Shown: one piece after another, positions 1-5,503 of the stretch
Layout of the letters: every line of letters begins with the position of its first letter
Numbering within the stretch: the stretch's first letter is position 1
Notes under the pieces: generated by a model
Seen by the model: only the letters and a program-made list of their open reading frames with translations
Database searches by the model: none
Told to the model about the DNA's origin: nothing
Translations under genes and position numbers: made by a program
Assembly (NCBI GenBank): GCA_017553065.1
Contig: JAFZND010000107.1
Span: forward strand, 1 to 5,750
Source: Clostridia bacterium
GTDB taxonomy: Bacteria > Bacillota > Clostridia > Christensenellales > UBA1242
DNA: 5,750 nucleotides
Direction of reading: 5' to 3'

Positions 1-304
1 ATACGGAGACAGGTGTAAATGCACAATAATATAAGAATACAAGTGACATTGCAATAGGGATATTATTTGCTGCCTTAAAAGTGAATTTTCTATTGAAAGT
101 AAAATTCCAAACAACTGACAAAACTAAACTTATTAGATATGTTGCCCACCATGACTTCCAACCAATAATATCATACATTAGTTCAAATGAGCCAATTTGA
201 ATAAGTCCTGCAGATATTGAAAACAATGTGAATTTTGCTGATTGCCAAAGTGTTTCTTTTGTTTTCTCTTTTCTTGCTTCTTTTTTATCTTTATTTTCGT
301 CCAT
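1..304 (-). CDS. GtrA-family membrane protein, N-terminal part (runs off the left edge)
   Basis: Translating the complement from the ATG at 304-302 gives 101 codons that stay open to the window edge. A charged, lysine-rich head (residues 1-18) is followed by hydrophobic stretches at about 24-45, 51-64 and 80-100. Residues 64-76 read VVWNFTFNRKFTF, the asparagine/arginine/phenylalanine signature seen at the end of the second helix in the GtrA family. Known members are small four-helix membrane proteins thought to help move lipid-linked sugars across the membrane or to partner glycosyltransferases that modify surface polysaccharides. The start is supported by an AAAGGA ribosome site seven bases upstream and by a promoter at 335-362. 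Because the C-terminal part is missing, a GtrA domain fused to something larger cannot be excluded. The family call is fairly secure; the substrate is unknown. Confidence 0.85.
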   Translation of the reverse strand, partial: MDENKDKKEARKEKTKETLWQSAKFTLFSISAGLIQIGSFELMYDIIGWKSWWATYLISLVLSVVWNFTFNRKFTFKAANNIPIAMSLVFLYYCAFTPVSV

Positions 305-311
305 AATTTAT

Positions 312-317
312 TCCTTT
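312..317 (-). promoter_or_regulatory. Ribosome binding site of the GtrA-family gene
   Basis: The minus strand reads AAAGGA seven bases before the ATG at 304. This fixes the start of the edge-truncated gene. Confidence 0.7.
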
Positions 318-334
318 AAAAAATCTCAATCACA

Positions 335-362
335 ATTATATATCAAATGTATTTTATATCAA
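335..362 (-). promoter_or_regulatory. Sigma-A-type promoter of the GtrA-family gene
   Basis: On the minus strand there is TTGATA (357-362), a 16-base spacer and a perfect TATAAT (335-340). The predicted transcript start is near 328, giving a leader of about 24 bases that carries the ribosome site. The -35 box overlaps the T-tract of the upstream gene's terminator by two bases. Confidence 0.65.
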
Positions 363-391
363 AACAAAAAACGACTAAAACATTTAGTCGT
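361..391 (-). terminator. Intrinsic terminator of the CYTH-like gene
   Basis: Positions 371-379 and 383-391 are perfect 9-base inverted repeats (ACGACTAAA / TTTAGTCGT) around a 3-base loop. On the minus strand a T-rich run (TTTTTGTTTT, 370-361) follows. The stem starts directly next to the TAA stop codon (392-394). It separates the CYTH-like gene from the GtrA-family gene, so the two are probably separate transcripts. Confidence 0.85.
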
Positions 392-1069
392 TTATTTTGC
401 TGTAAGATCTATGCCAAGATTTAAGTCGCTTGATTGTGCTTCAATAAGAGTAGGGAACTCAAATCTAACAAGTTTGTTAAATGTAGGCCAGAATTCGTTA
501 TTAATGGAGTCGCTTTGGAATTCCAAAACTTCCACCTTGCTACGCTTTTTGTTTAATTGATTTGAGTATGTTGAGTAGCTAAATGACATAATTGTTTTGA
601 ATCCATTTGCATTAATTGCTCTAAATCTTTCGCGTTTTTTCTCTACAATCATGATAGGTGTAAGAGTTTTAAGTAGTTCTTCAACATTTGCACTAATACC
701 ATTTGGAATAAGTTCATATATTGCGCTAGTGATAAATCTAATATGGTCGCTTATTCTGCTTTTTGGATTAATTTTAACTGAGAAAGTGTCTGGAATGTTT
801 GTTAAAAACATAATTCTGTTAGCACTAGAATTAAATCTAACTACAAGTTCGCCACCTTCTTTGCGTTTGTTTATGTTGATGGTGATGCCAACTTGATTGA
901 AAAAGCAATCTGGCGTGTCATAATAAGTTTTTGTAATGGTACCCTTTTCGTAAATGGTGATGCCATAACCCTTTAAAAATTGTCCACGCAAGATTTGAAC
1001 TTTTTGTTTTTTTAAGTTGTCCATTAGGTACTTGGAGCCCAAGTAACTGCTTTTTACTGTATCTTCCAT
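392..1069 (-). CDS. Divergent CYTH / triphosphate-tunnel-like protein
   Basis: This is a 225-residue protein without signal peptide or membrane segment, so probably cytoplasmic. Several landmarks match the CYTH/VTC-like fold in the right order: YYDTPD at 49-54, followed by a GIT strand (61-63) where the family usually continues with RxR; a basic KKRERFR strand at 144-150; and an acidic-alternating strand KVEVLEFQSDS at 178-188, in the place of the family's ExE strand. Known members hydrolyse triphosphates, cyclise ATP, or act as polyphosphate polymerases. Here the usual RxR is NIN (65-67) and I see no N-terminal ExExK, so catalytic activity may be lost or changed. No Shine-Dalgarno site precedes the ATG, but a near-consensus promoter sits almost on top of it. 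The next in-frame ATG (codon 16) also lacks a ribosome site. It is a single-gene transcription unit. The fold assignment is from motif reading only; it could be an unrelated lineage-specific protein. Confidence 0.6.
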   Translation of the reverse strand: MEDTVKSSYLGSKYLMDNLKKQKVQILRGQFLKGYGITIYEKGTITKTYYDTPDCFFNQVGITININKRKEGGELVVRFNSSANRIMFLTNIPDTFSVKINPKSRISDHIRFITSAIYELIPNGISANVEELLKTLTPIMIVEKKRERFRAINANGFKTIMSFSYSTYSNQLNKKRSKVEVLEFQSDSINNEFWPTFNKLVRFEFPTLIEAQSSDLNLGIDLTAK

Positions 1070-1077
1070 AACATTAT

Positions 1078-1106
1078 ATTATATTACAATTTTTGGTAAT
1101 AATCAA
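1078..1106 (-). promoter_or_regulatory. Sigma-A-type promoter of the CYTH-like gene, apparently leaderless
   Basis: On the minus strand there is TTGATT (1101-1106), an optimal 17-base spacer and a perfect TATAAT (1078-1083). A second overlapping TATAAT lies at 1073-1078. Only eight bases separate the first -10 box from the ATG at 1069, so the expected transcript start (near 1071) is two bases before the start codon. Confidence 0.7.
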
Positions 1107-1176
1107 CTTTTAAGCAAGGGCATTATTTAAAATTATTTGTCAAAATCAAAGAGTAAGTCATAGTATAGCAAATTTA

Positions 1177-1205
1177 TTGAAATATTTAATAAAATTAGTT
1201 ATAAT
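1177..1205 (+). promoter_or_regulatory. Sigma-A-type promoter of the lipoprotein gene
   Basis: TTGAAA (1177-1182), a 17-base spacer and TATAAT (1200-1205) predict a transcript start near 1212 and a leader of about 21 bases carrying the ribosome site. It diverges from the minus-strand promoter at 1078-1106, with about 70 bases between their -35 boxes in which I see no operator-like repeat. Confidence 0.75.
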
Positions 1206-1220
1206 AAATATGATATTATA

Positions 1221-1225
1221 GGAGG
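1221..1225 (+). promoter_or_regulatory. Ribosome binding site that fixes the lipoprotein start
   Basis: GGAGG lies seven bases before the ATG at 1233, the normal distance. It is only one base from the GTG at 1227, so the ATG is the real start. Confidence 0.85.
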
Positions 1226-1232
1226 TGTGCGC

Positions 1233-2132
1233 ATGAAAAGATTTTTAAGTGTAATTATTTTTGTGTTGTGCACCACTATACTCTTTGGTTGTGCAACAAT
1301 TGAGTATCAACATTGGATGAATGCAGATGGCAGTGTTGAAGATGTTATGATTTTTGAAATTGACCAAGATGTAGATAGAACTGTTGCAACAAACATCATA
1401 AATGATGTTTTCCGTGATGTTCAAAACTATTATGCAACGCCATTGATTGCTCAACGCGACCAATATGGAGATATCAACATTAGAGATGGTATTTCTGTAC
1501 AAGTACTTTCCAATAACGATATTGATCCTAAGTTTAGATATGTAAAAGTCATCACAAGGTGTGAAACACAAGAGTTGTTTGAATTGCTTAACACAAACAT
1601 TTTACCACATGTATATCAAGCAAATGTGATTGATTTAAATAAGGATACAGACAAAGACAAATCTGGATATAGCGTAAGTGCATTTATAATCAAATACATT
1701 GAAAAAACATCAAACGCATTTGGCGATATCTCCAATTTTAGTTTGGAACTACAAGATGATAGTCAGCCAATGAAAAACTTTACTGAGGTGTATGCAGATA
1801 AATATACTGATGGCGAGTTTAAGGCAAGCGACATTAAGCTTAGACAAATGTTTGTAACCACCGACTTAAGATTAAAGAGTGATGCAGATGCTGTGATGGA
1901 ACAAGATGGATATAAATATCATTTGTGGGAACTAGATGCTTCAAATCCAGACCAAGAATTAATGTTTTATTATCAAACAGCTAATTCCACAGGTTGGTAT
2001 TACTTGGCACTTGGAATTACATTTGTGATTATGTTTGCGCTCATTATGATGTATGGTGCAAGAATGAATAAAACAAAACAAGTAAAAGCTGATGAAGACA
2101 TAGAAATTGATGAAAGTGACAAAGATTTATAA
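1233..2132 (+). CDS. Membrane-anchored lipoprotein with a C-terminal transmembrane helix
   Basis: This is a 299-residue protein starting at the ATG at 1233. Residues 1-20 form a lipoprotein signal: MKR, a hydrophobic core, then LFGC, so Cys20 should be lipid-modified after signal peptidase II cleavage. The mature protein opens with CATIEYQHWMNADGSVED, a layout like the DUF3153/LppM-type extracellular domains that begin just after the lipid-anchored cysteine. A large, mostly hydrophilic region (about 21-250) follows, then a helix at about 255-275 (WYY...MMYG), a short basic turn, and a highly acidic cytoplasmic tail ending in DESDKDL. It is therefore held to the membrane at both ends, with its bulk outside the cell. 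The first gene of the plus-strand block, it sits 46 bases ahead of a small membrane protein gene. Its function is not known. The anchor and topology are well supported; the family resemblance is only tentative. Confidence 0.85.
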   Translation: MKRFLSVIIFVLCTTILFGCATIEYQHWMNADGSVEDVMIFEIDQDVDRTVATNIINDVFRDVQNYYATPLIAQRDQYGDINIRDGISVQVLSNNDIDPKFRYVKVITRCETQELFELLNTNILPHVYQANVIDLNKDTDKDKSGYSVSAFIIKYIEKTSNAFGDISNFSLELQDDSQPMKNFTEVYADKYTDGEFKASDIKLRQMFVTTDLRLKSDADAVMEQDGYKYHLWELDASNPDQELMFYYQTANSTGWYYLALGITFVIMFALIMMYGARMNKTKQVKADEDIEIDESDKDL

Positions 2133-2141
2133 AAAATGTTA

Positions 2142-2169
2142 TTGAAAATAACAAATTTTGTGATAAGAT
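2142..2169 (+). promoter_or_regulatory. Possible promoter ahead of the small membrane protein gene
   Basis: TTGAAA (2142-2147), a 16-base spacer and TAAGAT (2164-2169, four of six consensus bases) lie in the 46-base gap after the lipoprotein gene. The predicted transcript start (near 2176) is only about three bases before the ATG at 2179. The -10 box is weak, so the gene may simply be read through from the lipoprotein promoter. Confidence 0.35.
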
Positions 2170-2178
2170 AAATGTATT

Positions 2179-2556
2179 ATGAGTAGAGATAGATATTTTT
2201 TTGACAAACGCGTAATAAAAAAAGGATTGATTAAATACGGAGTTATGTTTGCAATAGCACTACCAATTCTTATTGTGCTAAACATATATGTATTTAATAA
2301 ATTGTCTTTTTGGGGAGCAACACTTTTAGATTGTGTTGTGTTACTTGCAGTTGTTGCAGTATGTCTTGTGATATACAACAAGATTGAAGCACGCAAAGCA
2401 CAAAAACAACAAGAAGAAATAGAACGCCAAAAGCAACTTAATAAGGCACGCAGAAAAGTAAAAAAACAAGCAAAGAAAAATGGAAATAATTCAAGTAAGA
2501 AAAAACAAGAAGTAAACGATGTGGAAATTATCACACCTGATGACAAGGAGAAATAA
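2179..2556 (+). CDS. Small two-helix membrane protein with a basic cytoplasmic tail
   Basis: This is a 125-residue protein I do not recognise. A basic N-terminus (residues 1-19) is followed by two hydrophobic helices at about 20-40 and 47-66, joined by a very short turn, forming a membrane hairpin. From about residue 67 onward the protein is hydrophilic, with a Lys/Arg/Gln/Glu-rich stretch (about 68-112) that looks helical or coiled-coil, then an acidic end. By the positive-inside rule both ends should be in the cytoplasm. The stop codon overlaps the dnaB start by one base (TAATG), and the dnaB ribosome site lies inside this gene, so the two are probably translationally coupled. No Shine-Dalgarno site precedes its own ATG. 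The basic tail could bind nucleic acid or the membrane surface, but nothing proves this. Confidence 0.75.
   Translation: MSRDRYFFDKRVIKKGLIKYGVMFAIALPILIVLNIYVFNKLSFWGATLLDCVVLLAVVAVCLVIYNKIEARKAQKQQEEIERQKQLNKARRKVKKQAKKNGNNSSKKKQEVNDVEIITPDDKEK
2545..2550 (+). promoter_or_regulatory. Ribosome binding site of dnaB
   Basis: AAGGAG lies five bases before the ATG at 2556, inside the end of the upstream gene. This fits coupled translation across the one-base overlap. Confidence 0.8.
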
Positions 2557-4022
2557 TGGCTAAAACAAAAGACAACGATGTAAGAATGATGCCACACAGT
2601 GTAGAAGGCGAGCAAAGTGTACTTGGTTGTGCATTAATAGACGATGATGCAGCAGCAAATATCGTAAGCGACCTTAAAGCTGATGATTTTTATGTAGAAG
2701 CACATAAAATTATATTTGATGCAATGTTTAATATTGTTGTAAATCGTAATCCAGTAGATTTAATCACACTTACTGATGAATTATCCAAAAAAGATATGCT
2801 TGATTCTGTTGGTGGTATGGATTACATTACAAGTCTTACAAACATTGTGCCAAGCGCATCCAACTACGAGCATTATGTAGAGATTGTAAAGCGCGATAGC
2901 GTACTTAGAAAATTGATTGGTGCAAGTAAAGATATTATCAACAAAGCATACGAGGGCATGGACAAAAACGAGGCAATTACATTTGCAGAAAGTAATATTT
3001 TTACAATTGCAGAAACAGAAGAACGCAGTAATTTAACACCAATTAAAGAAGATTTGGATAGTGTAATTGAAAAATTTGAAATTATCCAAAAAGATAGGAA
3101 TAGTCTTCGTGGTATTGCAACAGGTTTGTATGGATTAGATAAGATTACAAATGGTCTTCAAAATAGTGATCTTATTCTTATTGCTGCCCGCCCTGGTTGT
3201 GGTAAAACATCTCTTGCTATGAACATAGTGAACTATGCTGCAATTCAAGGAAAGAAAAAAGTGGCAGTGTTCTCACTAGAAATGCCTAAAAAACAACTTG
3301 CAATGCGTTCACTTTGCTCTGTGGCATATGTGAGCATGACAAAAGCAAACAAGGGCGAACTTGGTGTAAAAGAATGGCAAGCATTATGGGGCGCAAAAGA
3401 AAAACTAGCAAATGCAGATATTTATGTGGATGATAGTTCTCTTAATAAACCTATGGACATCCTTCATAAATGTGAAAAATTAAAACGCGAAAAAGGTCTA
3501 GACCTTATTATGATTGACTACTTGCAACTTATGGCAAGTGATAGAAAATCAAGAGATGCAAATAGACAAGCAGAAATTAGTGAAATTACGCGTAGCTTGA
3601 AAATTGCAGCGCGTGAATTGGATGTGCCAATTATTTTACTTTCACAATTATCTCGTGCTCCAGAACAACGTAAAGGAGATCATAAGCCACAACTTAGTGA
3701 CTTGCGTGAATCTGGTGCTATTGAGCAAGATGCAGATATTGTATTGTTTATTTATAGACCTGATTTATACAATGATGTCCCAGACACAGAAAAACAAGGC
3801 AACTTAGCTACAATTATTGTGGCAAAGCATCGTAATGGTCCTATTGGTGAAATATTAGTAAAATGGCTACCAGACACTACAACATTCGTAAATCTTGGCA
3901 AAGATGCAGACAAGATGTCTTTGGAAAGTGGCGCACCAGCACCAGAATCTAGAGAAGTTCCAATGCCAGATGTAAAATATGTTGTACCATTTGTAGAAAG
4001 TGATTTTGACGATATATTTTAA
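2556..4022 (+). CDS. dnaB: Replicative DNA helicase DnaB
   Basis: This 488-residue protein, within the usual bacterial DnaB range, is the hexameric ATPase that unwinds DNA ahead of the replication fork and recruits primase. The start region (PHSVEGEQSVLGCALID, 13-29) is the typical opening of the N-terminal primase-contact domain, about 11-115. A linker region (about 150-180) leads into the RecA-like ATPase domain, about 183-445. There I see Walker A ARPGCGKTS (211-219, Lys217, Thr218), Walker B with Asp321 in MIDYLQLM, the SQLSR motif (363-367), and the characteristic LRESG...IEQDAD stretch leading to Arg401 in IYRPDLY, the likely arginine finger. The reading frame is uninterrupted and contains no intein. 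The final 40 residues are a poorly conserved acidic tail. In many Bacillota dnaB sits near rplI; here its immediate upstream partner is a small membrane protein gene. Confidence 0.98.
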   Translation: MAKTKDNDVRMMPHSVEGEQSVLGCALIDDDAAANIVSDLKADDFYVEAHKIIFDAMFNIVVNRNPVDLITLTDELSKKDMLDSVGGMDYITSLTNIVPSASNYEHYVEIVKRDSVLRKLIGASKDIINKAYEGMDKNEAITFAESNIFTIAETEERSNLTPIKEDLDSVIEKFEIIQKDRNSLRGIATGLYGLDKITNGLQNSDLILIAARPGCGKTSLAMNIVNYAAIQGKKKVAVFSLEMPKKQLAMRSLCSVAYVSMTKANKGELGVKEWQALWGAKEKLANADIYVDDSSLNKPMDILHKCEKLKREKGLDLIMIDYLQLMASDRKSRDANRQAEISEITRSLKIAARELDVPIILLSQLSRAPEQRKGDHKPQLSDLRESGAIEQDADIVLFIYRPDLYNDVPDTEKQGNLATIIVAKHRNGPIGEILVKWLPDTTTFVNLGKDADKMSLESGAPAPESREVPMPDVKYVVPFVESDFDDIF

Positions 4023-4028
4023 TTAAAT

Positions 4029-4052
4029 AACACCCGTAAGGGTGTTTTTTTT
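4029..4052 (+). terminator. Intrinsic terminator after dnaB
   Basis: AACACCC (4029-4035) and GGGTGTT (4040-4046) form a 7-base-pair stem with a GTAA loop, and the run of eight T's covers 4045-4052. It begins seven bases after the dnaB stop and ends the lipoprotein-dnaB block. Confidence 0.93.
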
Positions 4053-4078
4053 GATTTGTTTTGACAATAATAGTTAGT

Positions 4079-5410
4079 ATGAAAAACACAATATCGTATG
4101 GCATAGGTAATCTTAGTTATAGCATTATTGCAAATACAATTAGTAATTTTTTTATGTTTTATGGAACGTCAGTACTAGGCCTTGGTGGCACATTAACAGG
4201 AATTGCAGTGGCAATCAGTACAGCATGGAATGGACTGGGTGACCCAATTGTGGGATTTGTTAGCGATAAATTTCCACTTGGTAAATTTGGTAGACGAAAA
4301 GGATATATGCTTATTGCGTGCATTGCGATGACGGCAGTAAATCTTGCGGTGTGGTGTGTGCCACACAATATGGGCACGGCATTAAAATTTTTGTGGGTAC
4401 TAATGTCACTAATTATCATTCAAACAGCCATATCATTTTATACTACACCATACAGCGCACTAGGTGTTGACCTTGCCACAGACAAAAATAAAAATACGCG
4501 TCTAATGGTATCGCGCACATGTTTTATGTTTGTGGGCATGGTTTTACCAAGCGTGTTGTTTACAATATTTTTACCAAATTCAATAGAATACCCAGTGGGT
4601 CAATTAAACCCAACTGGATATAGATACATTGCATATGTTTGCTCTGCAGTATGTCTTGTGTGTGCACTATTTTGTATATTTTTTACCAAAAACAAAAGGG
4701 ATTTTGACACAAAACCACCAAAATCAATAAATATTAAACAAATGTTTAAACATTTTGTAGGGATATTTAAACACAAAAATTTAAGGAATATTATAATTGG
4801 TTCTGCTAGTGCAGATGTGTCTGCAGTAATACTTATGAGTATAGGGATGCATTTTTTCACATATTGTTTTTACTATTCATCTACGCAGATTACAATAATA
4901 CTTATTTCACTATTACTTGGCGCATCGCTTAGTCAAGTGGTTTGGTATAAGTTATCCAAAAAAGATAAATTAAAAACCATACTCATTTCTATTTTTGTGA
5001 CCACCACAGGAGTGTTTGCGGTAATGCTAGTGTATGTGTTTAGGTTCGAACTAAATTACATTAGCTATTATTTTTGTATTGCAGGAATGTTTATTTGTGG
5101 TGCGGGTAGTGGTGCACTGTACACAATTCCACTTAGCATATACAATGACGAAGTTAAAAAGATTAATGAAAATTATAGCGATGACAGAACGGCAACATAC
5201 ACGGGTATGCTTACATTTACAAGTAGTGCTGTAACTGCCTTATCTCAACTAATCAGTGGCGCACTGCTTGATATTATTAAATTTGACGCAAATTTAATTG
5301 ATCAAACATTGGGTGTGCAGACAGGACTGGCGTTAATTCTTTTTGGCGGAATTATGAGTGTACTTATTGCTTCATTTTATTTTTTTGGTAAGTACAATAA
5401 ACAAAAGTAG
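4079..5410 (+). CDS. MFS sugar transporter, GPH/MelB-like family
   Basis: This 443-residue protein is almost wholly hydrophobic, fitting twelve transmembrane helices in the cell membrane. The opening (MKNTISYGIGNLSYS) is typical of the glycoside-pentoside-hexuronide:cation symporters. Two family motifs are plain: W50-N-G-L-G-D-P-I-V-G ending in GRRK (71-74) across helix 2 and the following loop, and TTPYSALGVDLATD with a downstream Arg in the helix 4-5 loop. Known members import oligosaccharides, glycosides or uronides with Na+ or H+. Aligned by eye to E. coli MelB, Asp59 is kept (Asp55 here), but Asp55 and Asp124 become Asn51 and Thr, so coupling may differ. I chose the ATG at 4079 because it gives the family-typical N-terminus; the in-frame TTG at 4061 adds six residues without a ribosome site. 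No Shine-Dalgarno site is visible. No sugar-degrading enzyme lies nearby, so the substrate is unknown. Confidence 0.88.
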   Translation: MKNTISYGIGNLSYSIIANTISNFFMFYGTSVLGLGGTLTGIAVAISTAWNGLGDPIVGFVSDKFPLGKFGRRKGYMLIACIAMTAVNLAVWCVPHNMGTALKFLWVLMSLIIIQTAISFYTTPYSALGVDLATDKNKNTRLMVSRTCFMFVGMVLPSVLFTIFLPNSIEYPVGQLNPTGYRYIAYVCSAVCLVCALFCIFFTKNKRDFDTKPPKSINIKQMFKHFVGIFKHKNLRNIIIGSASADVSAVILMSIGMHFFTYCFYYSSTQITIILISLLLGASLSQVVWYKLSKKDKLKTILISIFVTTTGVFAVMLVYVFRFELNYISYYFCIAGMFICGAGSGALYTIPLSIYNDEVKKINENYSDDRTATYTGMLTFTSSAVTALSQLISGALLDIIKFDANLIDQTLGVQTGLALILFGGIMSVLIASFYFFGKYNKQK

Positions 5411-5430
5411 TAAAATTGTAGCAAAATAAG

Positions 5431-5459
5431 TTGAATAAAAAGCCACCAAGTGATATTAT
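5431..5459 (+). promoter_or_regulatory. Sigma-A-type promoter of the right-edge open frame
   Basis: TTGAAT (5431-5436), a 17-base spacer and TATTAT (5454-5459), with an extended -10 TG at 5451-5452, predict a start near 5466 and a leader of about 38 bases. That leader is too short for a T-box riboswitch, which often controls aminoacyl-tRNA synthetase genes in Bacillota. Confidence 0.6.
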
Positions 5460-5493
5460 ACTTTTGAGTTTAAATTAAAAATTTAAAAAGTTT

Positions 5494-5499
5494 AGAGGG
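5494..5499 (+). promoter_or_regulatory. Ribosome binding site of the right-edge open frame
   Basis: AGAGGG lies four bases before the ATG at 5504 and supports it as a real start. It belongs to the AT-rich side of the junction. Confidence 0.65.
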
Positions 5500-5503
5500 A
5501 CAA

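Noticed and set aside
228..560. Plus-strand open frame of 110 codons across the GtrA start and the CYTH-like end
   Set aside because: It runs antisense through two supported genes, a promoter and a terminator, has no ribosome site, and its product has no family features.
597..896. Plus-strand open frame inside the CYTH-like gene
   Set aside because: Entirely antisense to the minus-strand gene, which has a promoter, terminator and family-like motifs; the hydrophobic product is a composition effect.
1227..1232. GTG at 1227 as an earlier start of the lipoprotein
   Set aside because: It is only one base from the GGAGG ribosome site; the ATG at 1233 has the correct seven-base spacing and gives a clean MKR signal peptide.
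2137..2153. Hairpin TGTTATT / AATAACA after the lipoprotein gene as a terminator
   Set aside because: The 7-pair stem is almost all A-T and is followed by AAATTTTG rather than a T-run, so stable termination is unlikely.
2139..2615. Minus-strand open frame opposite the small membrane gene and the dnaB start
   Set aside because: It is the complement of AT-rich, lysine-rich coding sequence, giving a Phe/Ser/Cys-rich product typical of antisense shadows.
4061..4066. Perfect TTGACA -35 box, also an in-frame TTG start, ahead of the transporter
   Set aside because: No -10-like hexamer lies 16-18 bases downstream (4083-4090 is GAAAAACACA-like), and a transcript from it would begin inside the gene. 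The TTG has no ribosome site.
5469..5487. Inverted repeat TTTAAATT / AATTTAAA in the leader of the right-edge frame as a regulatory structure
   Set aside because: It is pure A/T in very AT-rich DNA with little expected stability, and no T-box or other riboswitch core can be fitted in a leader of about 38 bases.
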